The notes beneath the pieces are model-generated. The model did not search any database. It worked only from the letters and a program-made list of their open reading frames with translations, and was not told the DNA's origin. The position numbers and the translations under genes are program-made. This document shows, one piece after another, positions 1 to 6,290 of a stretch of 26,944 nucleotides of DNA (position 1 is its first letter; the number at the start of each line of letters is the position of its first letter). The stretch covers positions 1 to 26,944 of IMG/VR virus record IMGVR_UViG_3300005613_000346, one strand, 5' to 3'. This stretch comes from a virus.

Positions 1-169
1 AAAAGGCATAAGCTCCACAATGTCGGCATTTATAACACCAACCACCTGCAAATTTTCTGCCAGTAATATCATAGACTTTGATAAAATGTCTATCAATTTC
101 TGCTAGGTTATCAATAGCTTGACTCCCCTCCGCTACAATATTGATTGGTATCTTCTTCAAGTGTCCCAT
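1..169 (-). CDS. Cys-rich small protein, 3' end outside window (partial)
   Basis: The frame opens with ATG at 169 and runs off the left edge after 56 codons. A strong SD (GGAGGG) sits 7 bases upstream of the ATG, which decides this start. The visible part ends in a zinc-binding-like cluster with Cys at about residues 45, 48 and 51 (motif WCYKCRHCG). It overlaps the end of the upstream Cys-rich gene (111-299) by 59 bases in another frame. The real SD and the Cys pattern support a genuine gene. No family is recognised and the C-terminus is missing; a small zinc ribbon is the most that can be said. Confidence 0.6.
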   Translation of the reverse strand, partial: MGHLKKIPINIVAEGSQAIDNLAEIDRHFIKVYDITGRKFAGGWCYKCRHCGAYAF

Positions 170-299
170 TTTTTTCCCTCCATTCTTTGCAAAATCTTCC
201 ACAATTACAATCATTTTTTGAAATTGACATCACAAAAGATAAGCAATATAAATTTTCACCAATTTTATGAGCATTACCGCAATTATGACAAGTTTTCAA
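111..299 (-). CDS. Small Cys-rich (zinc-ribbon-like) protein, TTG start
   Basis: A 62-residue protein with six Cys at about residues 4, 7, 19, 31, 33 and 37, including CHNCGN at the N-terminus; it probably binds one or two zinc ions. The start codon is TTG at 299-297, preceded at 5-6 bases by AAGGAGGTG, one of the best SDs in the window, so the TTG start is convincing. It follows the HNH-like gene (315-530) by 15 bases, in what looks like a short three-gene unit. Cellular role unknown; phage zinc ribbons often bind nucleic acid, but that is only family-level inference. Confidence 0.65.
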   Translation of the reverse strand: MKTCHNCGNAHKIGENLYCLSFVMSISKNDCNCGRFCKEWREKNGTLEEDTNQYCSGGESSY

Positions 300-314
300 T
301 TTTCCACCTCCTTT

Positions 315-530
315 TTAATTAACCAACATTCTATCAGCTCTTAATAAAACTTCTGAAGCCTCTCTAAAAGTTCTATTCCCAAACAATAAGTGGAAAGCAT
401 TATGTCTATTTTCGTCTAACCTCACAATATTTTTACTTAATCCAGTTCCCCCTCTTGATTTTGCAACATTATGATGTTTATTCTTTATCCCCTTCCTTTT
501 CTTAAATTTTTTTTTAGCTTTTTTTCCCAT
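315..530 (-). CDS. Small basic HNH-like protein
   Basis: A 71-residue protein with a very Lys-rich N-terminus (residues 2-18), then HH at 19-20, KSRGG at 24-28, N at 34 and an HxxxHLLFGN motif at 43-52. The order His-His, SRGG, Asn, His resembles a degenerate HNH/ββα-metal fold, so DNA binding or nicking is plausible but unproven. The ATG at 530 has AGGAGG 7 bases upstream. It is the first gene after the extended -10 promoter overlapping the end of the VRR-NUC gene. It lacks the CxxC pairs of many HNH enzymes; it could be a nucleic-acid-binding protein that has lost catalysis. Confidence 0.65.
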   Translation of the reverse strand: MGKKAKKKFKKRKGIKNKHHNVAKSRGGTGLSKNIVRLDENRHNAFHLLFGNRTFREASEVLLRADRMLVN

Positions 531-566
531 AAGTAATCCTCCTGTTTTAAAAGAACGATTTACTTT

Positions 567-596
567 ATTATATCACTTTTTAAAAATTATTGTACC
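567..596 (-). promoter_or_regulatory. Extended -10 promoter for the leftmost gene unit
   Basis: On the minus strand TATAAT lies at 572-567 with an extended -10 TGA at 575-573. A weak -35 (GGTACA, 596-591) sits at 18-base spacing. The TGA is also the stop codon of the VRR-NUC gene, so the promoter is tucked into its 3' end. Transcription would start near 560, giving a leader of about 30 bases with an SD before the ATG at 530. Confidence 0.6.
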
Positions 597-923
597 AAAG
601 GTACTAGTAAACCATTTCTCTACATCATCAAAACTAGTAGCAACAAACCCAACCCCTCCAGCTTCTCTAATATTATTTAAAAATTTCTTTTGATTATCTG
701 AAACATTTTTAACTCTTTCGGGAGTTTTTACTTCTATAGCAAAAAACTTTCCCTTATAAAGACAAAGAATATCAGACATTCCTGGCATATTATATCCATT
801 TTGTTTTCTCCAACCACCTTTCGCTCTAGGGTCGGGTACTCCCATATTATTAACTCTCCAGCAAAGAATATTTTGTTCCCGAAGTTTTTTTAATATGTCT
901 TTTTGAATTTCTGTTTCTTTCAT
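573..923 (-). CDS. VRR-NUC domain nuclease
   Basis: A 116-residue stand-alone VRR-NUC protein of the PD-(D/E)XK superfamily, typical of phage replication/repair modules, where it cuts branched or flapped DNA. Visible motifs: an N-terminal E (E5), GMSDI with the catalytic Asp near 51, and AIEVK with E64 and K66. Length fits the stand-alone family. The start ATG overlaps the stop of a 36-residue gene by one base (TAATG), suggesting translational coupling, and there is no SD. It stands a few genes downstream of the SNF2 helicase; VRR-NUC proteins are often linked to SNF2-type helicases, so the two may cooperate. Its TGA stop doubles as part of the next promoter. Confidence 0.88.
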   Translation of the reverse strand: MKETEIQKDILKKLREQNILCWRVNNMGVPDPRAKGGWRKQNGYNMPGMSDILCLYKGKFFAIEVKTPERVKNVSDNQKKFLNNIREAGGVGFVATSFDDVEKWFTSTFGTIIFKK

Positions 924-1033
924 TATTTTAAGATAATAGTTAATAATTCAATAATAAAATTTATTTGCTTCTTAGTAAATCCTGCTTTTTTAGCCTTTAT
1001 TTTTAATTCTTTAATTGTAATTTTATTATCCAT
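923..1033 (-). CDS. Small hypothetical protein, 36 aa
   Basis: ATG at 1033 and TAA at 923-925 give 36 residues: a Lys-rich N-terminal half (KELKIKAKKAGF) and a hydrophobic C-terminal helix (IIELLTIIL). The stop overlaps the VRR-NUC start by one base (TAATG) and the gene begins 3 bases after the upstream stop, so it fits the compact operon exactly. No SD. Function unknown; it could be a peptide that couples translation of the nuclease or a small helical partner. Confidence 0.5.
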   Translation of the reverse strand: MDNKITIKELKIKAKKAGFTKKQINFIIELLTIILK

Positions 1034-1036
1034 TTT

Positions 1037-1303
1037 TTAATTATTAATTATTTTACCTCCAAATCTTTTTTGAGCTTCTTTTAATAAGTTTTTTTCTTCA
1101 ATAGTTTCTGTTTTATTATACTTATATTTTTGTGGTAAAAATGGCATACCCATTATTTTGGCTAAAGTATTATAAGTATTAACTGGCAAAAACCATTGTG
1201 AAAGAGATAATTTATTTTTAGCATACTTTCTTCTTTTGTATTCTCCACTATTCCATTCATCACTTATCTCTTTTATTGTTTTTTTTATTAATGTTTCGTT
1301 CAT
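1037..1303 (-). CDS. Hypothetical protein, 88 aa
   Basis: An 88-residue basic protein without recognisable catalytic motifs. Helical N-terminus (KKTIKEISDEW), a Lys/Arg-rich stretch (YKRRKYAKNK), then an SQWFLPVNTYNTL segment. It overlaps the 3' end of the HAD phosphatase gene by 44 bases, so translation is probably coupled. No SD; the ATG follows an A-run. Could be a small DNA-binding protein on charge alone; I do not recognise it. Confidence 0.55.
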   Translation of the reverse strand: MNETLIKKTIKEISDEWNSGEYKRRKYAKNKLSLSQWFLPVNTYNTLAKIMGMPFLPQKYKYNKTETIEEKNLLKEAQKRFGGKIINN

Positions 1304-1646
1304 TTTTTTTATAATTATGTTTATTCCATTCTTGCCTAGAGATTTTATTTTTAAGTCTTTTTACTTTCACATTAACAGTTGCTAAATTCACATCACAATC
1401 ATCAAAAGCAATATCTATTCCACCTTTTTCATTCTTATCAATAATAGCATCAGGTTTTAATCCCAGTTTATCAGCCCACATTCTAGCATAGTCTTTTCCT
1501 CCTCCACTCCAAATTATCATTACGTGTCCTTGAGATTGAAACCATTTATAAATTGTAATAATTTCATAATTAGGTGTATCAGTAGCTAACCCTGTTGCCA
1601 CAGAAGGAATTATTAAAGTATCATCAACATCAAAAGCTATACGCAT
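1260..1646 (-). CDS. HAD-superfamily phosphatase
   Basis: A 128-residue protein starting with HAD motif I, DVDDTL (Asp6 nucleophile, Asp8 acid/base). A motif II-like IIWSGGG lies near residue 45, and a C-terminal acidic motif (IAFDD) near residues 79-83. Such small HAD phosphatases in phages act on nucleotides or on DNA/RNA 3'-phosphate ends (compare the phosphatase half of polynucleotide kinase); the substrate here is not evident. The last 30 residues are a Lys/Asn-rich tail that runs into the next gene in another frame. Transcribed 4 bases after the 91-residue gene. Confidence 0.8.
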   Translation of the reverse strand: MRIAFDVDDTLIIPSVATGLATDTPNYEIITIYKWFQSQGHVMIIWSGGGKDYARMWADKLGLKPDAIIDKNEKGGIDIAFDDCDVNLATVNVKVKRLKNKISRQEWNKHNYKKNERNINKKNNKRDK

Positions 1647-1650
1647 ATCT

Positions 1651-1926
1651 TTATTTATTATTATCTTTATTCTTAAAACAAGCCATAAAGTATCTAAGAG
1701 ATTTTATATTTTTATTAGCCATATATTCTCTTACTTCTTTAATTTTCCACCACATACCTTTAGCCATCTGTCTTTTTAAAAACCCAAATAAAATACTTAC
1801 ATCTTTCCCTTTTAAATTAAATTCCTCTGCTAATTCTAAAGCAATCTCTTGAAATTGAAACTTAACTTTAACTTTAGGCTTTTTGTTAAAATTTTTCTTA
1901 CCTAAAATTATTTCAATCCCTTTCAT
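1651..1926 (-). CDS. Hypothetical protein, 91 aa
   Basis: A 91-residue basic protein with a Lys-rich β-like N-terminus (KKPKVKVKFQF) and a helical remainder, including ALELAEEFN and a WWKIKEVREYM segment. Its ATG overlaps the stop of the upstream zinc-ribbon gene by one base (TAATG), the usual coupling in this operon. No SD. No recognised family; the helices could form a DNA-binding unit, but nothing proves it. Confidence 0.55.
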   Translation of the reverse strand: MKGIEIILGKKNFNKKPKVKVKFQFQEIALELAEEFNLKGKDVSILFGFLKRQMAKGMWWKIKEVREYMANKNIKSLRYFMACFKNKDNNK

Positions 1927-2141
1927 TATTTTTTACTTAATATTTTCTCATTTTCAATATCCATATCTCTCCTTTGTTTAGCTGTTTTACAATTATCACA
2001 ATAAACTTTTTTGGAAGTCTTAATTTTAGGCGTTCTACTCAAATCAACGAACCCTTGTTTATTAAGCCAATCTCCACAATGTTTACATTGGCAAATTGTA
2101 TATTCTATATCTTCTTTTGGTCTTGCTCCACTAAATCCCAT
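1926..2141 (-). CDS. Zinc-ribbon protein, 71 aa
   Basis: Two CxxC knuckles (Cys19/Cys22 and Cys48/Cys51) frame a 25-residue loop, the layout of a zinc ribbon, with a basic C-terminal helix (KQRRD). This suggests a single zinc ion and nucleic-acid or protein binding. The start overlaps the end of the upstream zinc-ribbon gene (2131-2325) by 11 bases and the stop overlaps the next ATG by one base. The two neighbouring ribbons are not close in sequence and look like separate families. Confidence 0.7.
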   Translation of the reverse strand: MGFSGARPKEDIEYTICQCKHCGDWLNKQGFVDLSRTPKIKTSKKVYCDNCKTAKQRRDMDIENEKILSKK

Positions 2142-2325
2142 TTTTTTCTTTTAATTTTTTAATATAATTTTTCCTCCTTTTGTCATATCTTAAAAATGCT
2201 TTTTCAGGAGTACTTCTCCCACAATTACTACAAATAACTTTAAAATAAGTCCTATTATCAATAAAATTATGAATTAAGTTTGCTTGACAAAACCTACACC
2301 AACCTTTTTTTTGAAAGTTGCTCAT
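2131..2325 (-). CDS. Zinc-ribbon protein, 64 aa
   Basis: CRFC at residues 10-13 and CSNC at 32-35 form a zinc ribbon, followed by a strongly basic helix (residues 46-62). Small ribbon plus basic tail is typical of phage nucleic-acid-binding or transcription-modifying proteins; the partner is unknown. Its 5' end overlaps the coiled-coil gene (2294-2470) by 32 bases. No SD. Confidence 0.7.
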   Translation of the reverse strand: MSNFQKKGWCRFCQANLIHNFIDNRTYFKVICSNCGRSTPEKAFLRYDKRRKNYIKKLKEKNGI

Positions 2326-2470
2326 CTTGTTTTTTTAATAGTCTAATTGACGTTTTTACTCTATCTAGTGTTTCTAAAGAGTTCTCAAAATTTGAGTTCA
2401 TTTCTTCTAATTCTTTCTCAAGCTCTAAAACTCTACTTTCTAATTCTTCTAAGCTGATTATTGTGTTCAT
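2294..2470 (-). CDS. Small coiled-coil protein, 58 aa
   Basis: ATG at 2470, TAG at 2294-2296, 58 residues. From about residue 6 to 50 the sequence follows a heptad-like Leu/Glu pattern (LEELE, LELEKELEEM, LETLD), so it should be a parallel coiled coil. Its ATG overlaps the TGA stop of the SNF2 helicase (ATGA), indicating translational coupling, and it overlaps the downstream ribbon gene by 32 bases. It may be a small helicase-associated subunit; that is inference from position only. Confidence 0.6.
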   Translation of the reverse strand: MNTIISLEELESRVLELEKELEEMNSNFENSLETLDRVKTSIRLLKKQDEQLSKKRLV

Positions 2471-4101
2471 AATCCTTTTATTAAAGTTTTAATATGTACT
2501 TTTCTAGCCTCTTCACCTGCCATTATTTTATTAATCATTGTTTCTTTTCTTTTAAGCATTTTCCAAATCTTTTCTTCAATTGTTTTAGGGGTAATAAAAT
2601 AATAAACATTTACATTGTTTTTCTGACCAATTCTATAAGCTCTATCCTCCGCCTGTTGATGAGTAGCTGGTGTCCAATCTAAGTCTGTGAATACAACAGT
2701 ATCGGCTTCTGTAAGTGTAATCCCAACCCCACCTGCCTTAATAGTAGAGAAAAAAATTCTACAATCTCCATCTTCCTGAAATTTGTCAATAAGTTCTTGT
2801 CTATTTTTTGTAGGTGTGTCTCCAGTGAGTTTAACAGACTTTGTACTATATGCTTCATGTAATTTATTAATTACTGTTTTATACTGGCTAAACACAATTA
2901 TTTTTTTCCCTGATTCTAATAAATTATCCAGCTCTTTTTTTACGTTCTTGTTCTCAACTACAACTTGCTTTAAATAATTTACTTTAGTAAGTGCTTCTGC
3001 AAAAACAGCTTTCTCATTTAACTTTTTTCCTTTTAACCAACCTCTAAAATCATTTAAAATCTCCCTGTAATCTTTCCAACTTTCCATTTTAGTTTCCAAA
3101 ACATTTATAGTTTTATCGGGAAGTTCATCTAACACTTCTTTTTTATCTCGTCTTATCATGAAAGACATTTTTTCCTTTAATTCATCAAGGTTTGTCGCCC
3201 CTGTATAATCCCACCTACCAAAGTTATCTTGAATTAATCCACAGTATCTTCTCGCAAAACCATTATCACCCCAAAAATCCATAGGACGCATAAAATTAAA
3301 AATATTATAGATTTCATGTGGTTTATTTAGTATCGGAGTACCTGTTAAAAATAAAATATCCTTATTTTTCTTTAATAAATTTATAGTTTTTTTAGTTCTA
3401 ATCGCTTTCTTATTTTTTATGTAATGAGCTTCATCAACAATTATTAATTGATAATCTTCTTTTCTAATATAGTCCCAATATTTTGTTAAGTTTGGATAAC
3501 CTATAATTTCCCAGCCTCCTCGCTCCTTAGTATCAGTTAGAACATTTGCTGAAACACCACTAAACGCAAGAATTTCACGTTTCCAGTTAGTTTTAACGCT
3601 AGCAGGACAAATCACTAGCACTCGTCCATAATTTTTGAATACAGCGTACCCTATAGCTTCAATTGTTTTGCCCATTCCCATGTCGTCTGATATTAAAGCC
3701 CGTCCTCCAATTTTATTAACAAAATCTACTGCTTCTCTCTGAAAAGGAAATAATGGCTTTAAAGTTTTAACTTCTAGTTCCTTATTTAAGTTGTCTTTAT
3801 TAATAGATTCTAGTTTTTCTAGCCTTTTTTCTAGTTCTTCTGTCTCATTTTTAATTTTTTCCATTTCCTCTTCAACATTGTCTTCAACAAAAGGCTCAAA
3901 TTCTTCATTAATTAATTTAAAAACTTCAAAAGACGAAAAAACCCAACCAATATTCCCTTTTTTATCATTAAAGAAATTTAATCCTTTCCACCCATCAGAA
4001 TTACTTACCTGAATTTCCTTCATTTTATTGACTATAAAAGGAACATAATCAAATTGAAATATATATTTATGATATGTAGTTTTAAATTTTTTAATTATCA
4101 T
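2467..4101 (-). CDS. SNF2-family DNA helicase/translocase
   Basis: A 544-residue superfamily 2 ATPase of the SNF2 type, closest in layout to the short SMARCAL1-like phage helicases. Residues 1-115 are a variable N-terminus with a charged coiled coil (about 76-110). Walker A DDMGMGKT is at 139-146, DEAH at 223-226, motif III TGTP at 253-256. In the second RecA-like lobe, STIKAGGVG (452-460) and motif VI QAEDRAYRIGQ (483-493) carry the arginine finger. It should translocate on duplex DNA and remodel branched intermediates during phage replication or repair. It overlaps the upstream gene by 11 bases and the downstream coiled-coil gene by 4. All core motifs are intact. Confidence 0.95.
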   Translation of the reverse strand: MIIKKFKTTYHKYIFQFDYVPFIVNKMKEIQVSNSDGWKGLNFFNDKKGNIGWVFSSFEVFKLINEEFEPFVEDNVEEEMEKIKNETEELEKRLEKLESINKDNLNKELEVKTLKPLFPFQREAVDFVNKIGGRALISDDMGMGKTIEAIGYAVFKNYGRVLVICPASVKTNWKREILAFSGVSANVLTDTKERGGWEIIGYPNLTKYWDYIRKEDYQLIIVDEAHYIKNKKAIRTKKTINLLKKNKDILFLTGTPILNKPHEIYNIFNFMRPMDFWGDNGFARRYCGLIQDNFGRWDYTGATNLDELKEKMSFMIRRDKKEVLDELPDKTINVLETKMESWKDYREILNDFRGWLKGKKLNEKAVFAEALTKVNYLKQVVVENKNVKKELDNLLESGKKIIVFSQYKTVINKLHEAYSTKSVKLTGDTPTKNRQELIDKFQEDGDCRIFFSTIKAGGVGITLTEADTVVFTDLDWTPATHQQAEDRAYRIGQKNNVNVYYFITPKTIEEKIWKMLKRKETMINKIMAGEEARKVHIKTLIKGL

Positions 4102-4852
4102 TTTCTAATTCAAATAATCTTTCTTCTGATATGATTCCTGCTCTCCTTTTTCTTAGTGAAGCTCCTTCATTTTTTCCTTCTTTAATAAAATTTTCTAACA
4201 TATTTTTATATCCATCAATCCCCATGAAAGAAATTAATTTTTTTTCTACTTCAATCATTTCTTTTTCAGAAATAAATCCTTTTTCACAATTATTTTTTAA
4301 TATTTTAACAATTTCTTTTCTTTTTAATGCTTTTCTATCACTTAATCCATTAATATATTTTTTAACTCTTTTTATTCCTTCTTTAGGAGAAATTTTCCCA
4401 CTTGTAACTAATTTATCAATTTTGTCTAACTCTTCTTTTTTAGCAAGAGGTATTTTATTAATATCAATCCCCATTTCTTTAACCTCTTCTTCCCCAAAAG
4501 GTTTTTCTGCATTATTAATCTTTTCTTTTTTATAATTATCTAGAATATCATTATTTATAAGAGATTTTTTTATATCATCACTTATTTTATCAATTACATT
4601 TTTATCTTTAATAATAAATATTTTTTCAATAAAATTAGAAATATTAAGTATAATGTTATCAAGTCCATGTACTGCGTTAGCTGTTGCCCCTTCTATTTTC
4701 CCTTTTTTTATTTTATTAGCACTTAAACTAAAACCAATTTCATGCTCTATATTCTCTTTTACTAAAACAGCTGTTTTACTTGCTATTTCATATATTTTCA
4801 TAATTGCATTGTTTATCTCTGTTTCTAACTCTTTTTTACTTATTTTGCTCAT
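4091..4852 (-). CDS. Hypothetical helical protein, 253 aa
   Basis: A 253-residue, Lys/Glu/Ile-rich, apparently all-helical soluble protein without cysteine clusters or known catalytic motifs. Residues 150-225 (SGKISPKEGIKR, then LSDRKALKRK) look like short helix pairs. It directly precedes the SNF2 gene with an 11-base overlap, so the two are co-translated and may interact. No SD; the ATG follows AATTAAGAAAA. I do not recognise the family. Confidence 0.65.
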   Translation of the reverse strand: MSKISKKELETEINNAIMKIYEIASKTAVLVKENIEHEIGFSLSANKIKKGKIEGATANAVHGLDNIILNISNFIEKIFIIKDKNVIDKISDDIKKSLINNDILDNYKKEKINNAEKPFGEEEVKEMGIDINKIPLAKKEELDKIDKLVTSGKISPKEGIKRVKKYINGLSDRKALKRKEIVKILKNNCEKGFISEKEMIEVEKKLISFMGIDGYKNMLENFIKEGKNEGASLRKRRAGIISEERLFELENDN

Positions 4853-4875
4853 TTTTCTTAATTAATTGATAATAT

Positions 4876-5324
4876 TTAAACTTGTAATTTGCACGCTTCC
4901 TTAGATAGTTTATCTGACATTTCATTTTTTTCTCTTGGTACCCATTCAAAGCTAATTTTTTCAAAATTTTCTTTTAATTCAAATACCCTATCTTGAAAAT
5001 CATCCATCCTATCATTTTTCCATTTAGCTTTAATAGGTCTTGCTCCATTTGCTCTATTAGTAACTATTTTAGAATCTAATTTAAAAATAACCTCTCCTTT
5101 ATTAACGCTTTAAATTCTGCTTCATTATTTGAAATTCCTTCCATTTTTTCTTTATGATATGTCGCTGTTTTTACCTCTGTTATTTTATTATGGGTTTTTA
5201 TAATTAAATTAGATTTAATATACACACCAATTCCAACTTCGCTAACAATTCCTAGTTTCCCATTATGCCCAACTGTAGCTCCATCAGTATATACATAAGT
5301 CTTGGATTTAACGCTTGTCGCCAT
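4876..5324 (-). pseudogene. RNase H (type HI-like), split by a frameshift
   Basis: The N-terminal 82 residues are read from ATG 5324 and end at TAG 5076; the C-terminal half continues in the -1 frame to TAA 4876-4878. Together they make about 149 residues, near the usual RNase HI length, and carry all four expected acidic residues: YTDG (Asp14), NNEAE, KLDSK and NEMSDKL. The frames join around 5095-5102 (ALIK then GEVIF). About 8-10 residues of the helix normally found between the Glu and the third-acid strand appear to be missing, so a small frame-breaking deletion is likely. The second frame has no ATG, GTG or TTG near the junction. Alternatives are a programmed -1 shift or a sequencing error. 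The role would be removal of RNA primers or R-loops. Confidence 0.75.
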
Positions 5325-5358
5325 ATTTTTTTAATAAATTATATATAAATAATAATAT

Positions 5359-5769
5359 TTAAATCTTTCTCCAATCTTCCTTATATTTTTCACTATCTAA
5401 ATACCCCCTCATAAAACTACTTTCTATTTCTCCATTTAACACTTCTTTATTTTTTAATCTTAAAACATGAAATCCCCTAACCCCTATTAAAAACCTGTCT
5501 TTCCTTTCGTCTTTAATTTTTTGTTCTTTATCACTATGATATTCACCATCAATCTCAATGCAAATTTTATAAGGTCTAGGTAAATAAAAATCTACTATAC
5601 AATGATACCTATCTCCAAAAAACCCTTTCTGAAAAATATATTTAACCTTAATCTCATCTAATACTCCCTTAAATTTTAATTCTGCCTTAGTTGCTCTAGC
5701 CCTTAATTCATCTAAATACATTTTATTCCTCCTTTGCATTTCATTTATTTCTTTGTTTGGACGATTCAT
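5359..5769 (-). CDS. DUF559-like (Vsr-type fold) endonuclease
   Basis: A 136-residue protein of the PD-(D/E)XK/Vsr-like DUF559 group. Visible motifs: an N-terminal Glu in TKAE (about 30), VDFYLP with Asp60, IEIDGEYH with Glu72/Asp74/His78, an RKDRFL helix near 89-94 and a late strand HVLRLKNKEV. Family proteins are nicking or repair-type nucleases. The first 29 bases overlap the RHH-like gene, so the two are co-translated. RNase H follows after 34 bases. No SD. The family match is good, the substrate unknown. Confidence 0.85.
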   Translation of the reverse strand: MNRPNKEINEMQRRNKMYLDELRARATKAELKFKGVLDEIKVKYIFQKGFFGDRYHCIVDFYLPRPYKICIEIDGEYHSDKEQKIKDERKDRFLIGVRGFHVLRLKNKEVLNGEIESSFMRGYLDSEKYKEDWRKI

Positions 5770-5914
5770 ATTTTAATATTTTTTTTAAAATAAACATATT
5801 CCAACTCATCCCATGTTTACTTTTTTCTTTTTTAAATTTATCCCAAGTTTGTGGAAGCATTCTTATTGAATAACTTTTGTACTTAATCTTTGATTTTTCG
5901 CTTGTTTTAGCCAT
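5741..5914 (-). CDS. Small ribbon-helix-helix-like protein, 57 aa
   Basis: ATG at 5914 and TGA at 5741-5743 give 57 residues. A short β-like segment (KYKSYSIRML) is followed by two predicted helices (QTWDKFKKEK and SWNMFILKKILK), the pattern of Arc/CopG ribbon-helix-helix DNA-binding proteins. It is the first gene of the left operon. Just upstream lie two perfect 11-base tandem repeats and a 7-base inverted repeat, the kind of operator such proteins bind, so autoregulation is likely. It overlaps the nuclease gene by 29 bases. The RHH assignment rests on pattern and context, not on a firm family match. Confidence 0.6.
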   Translation of the reverse strand: MAKTSEKSKIKYKSYSIRMLPQTWDKFKKEKSKHGMSWNMFILKKILKYESSKQRNK

Positions 5915-5930
5915 TTTTTTATTGTTTTTT

Positions 5931-5973
5931 ATGTACTACAAATGTACTACAAATGTATTGCCTATAGCAATAC
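5931..5973 (-). promoter_or_regulatory. Tandem operator and inverted repeat upstream of the RHH-like gene
   Basis: On the plus strand ATGTACTACAA occurs twice head to tail (5931-5941, 5942-5952), with a partial third copy (ATGTA, 5953-5957). The period is 11 bases, about one helical turn. Next to it GTATTGC (5955-5961) and GCAATAC (5967-5973) form an inverted repeat with a 5-base spacer. A weak minus-strand promoter, TTGCTA (5970-5965) to TACATT (5946-5941) with 18 bases between, would be covered by these repeats. Confidence 0.55.
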
Positions 5974-6001
5974 CATATAAATACCCCTTTTTCCGTTAGT
6001 A

Positions 6002-6024
6002 TTTCTTTCTCCCTCCCTCCCTCT
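6002..6024. repeat. Polypyrimidine/polypurine tract with three G-runs
   Basis: A 23-base uninterrupted pyrimidine tract on the plus strand containing CCCTCCCTCCC. The minus (transcribed) strand has GGGAGGGAGGG, with a GGGG about 24 bases further on. In such an AT-rich genome this is exceptional; it could form a triplex or, with the fourth G-run, a G-quadruplex in the RNA. Confidence 0.6.
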
Positions 6025-6069
6025 AGAGTGTGTTTTATAGTCCTTCTATATCCTACTTCCTGCTGTCCC

Positions 6070-6114
6070 CCGAATAAATAGTATTCGGTCTAGGTATTAT
6101 TCTCAACGAATAAT
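6070..6114. other. Two perfect hairpins in the intergenic region
   Basis: CCGAATA (6070-6076) pairs with TATTCGG (6082-6088) around a 5-base loop, and ATTATTC (6096-6102) pairs with GAATAAT (6108-6114) around another 5-base loop. No coding frame or T-run accompanies them; they look like part of a long structured leader of the left operon. Sequence between 5974 and 6290 otherwise holds no gene that I can support. Confidence 0.5.
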
Positions 6115-6150
6115 TAACAATGGAAATAATTTATAAAAATGTAACACTCC

Positions 6151-6166
6151 GTCGGTCGGTCGGTCG
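6151..6166. repeat. GTCG tetranucleotide repeat (four copies)
   Basis: Four perfect copies of GTCG (GACC-type CGAC on the other strand) in tandem. This is the most GC-rich short repeat in the window and lies between hairpins in the non-coding region. No unit-length spacers, so not CRISPR. A protein-binding iteron or slippage-prone microsatellite are both possible. Confidence 0.7.
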
Positions 6167-6183
6167 TGAAGTTCCTTTAGTCT

Positions 6184-6279
6184 AATGGTTCAATTCACAG
6201 AACCATTGCTCCACAAAGAGCAATTGTAAGATAAAAGTAGAAAAAGAGGTGAGCTTGAAAAACTTTTATCCTACAAATT
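6184..6279 (-). other. Cluster of three RNA hairpins
   Basis: AATGGTTC (6184-6191) pairs with GAACCATT (6200-6207). ATTGCTC (6205-6211) pairs with GAGCAAT (6218-6224). A longer stem joins 6225-6238 to 6262-6279, including GATAAAAGT with ACTTTTATC. In the long stem the only internal plus-strand mismatch (A6229 opposite C6271) becomes a U-G wobble on the minus strand, which points to a minus-strand RNA. No tRNA can be folded here. Confidence 0.5.
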
Positions 6280-6290
6280 GGTCTTCGTTA

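Noticed and set aside
4131-4535. Plus-strand frames of 60-134 codons throughout the window
   Set aside because: They are mirror frames of clear minus-strand genes, rich in Ser/Phe/Leu/Ile runs, with no motifs or leaders.
6151-6166. CRISPR or short-spacer repeat array
   Set aside because: The units are four bases long and directly adjacent with no spacers; no cas gene is present.
6171-6225. tRNA-like sequence on the plus strand (TTTAGTCTAATGGTTC resembles a D-arm)
   Set aside because: No acceptor stem, anticodon arm or T-arm can be folded around it; the bases instead make two simple hairpins.
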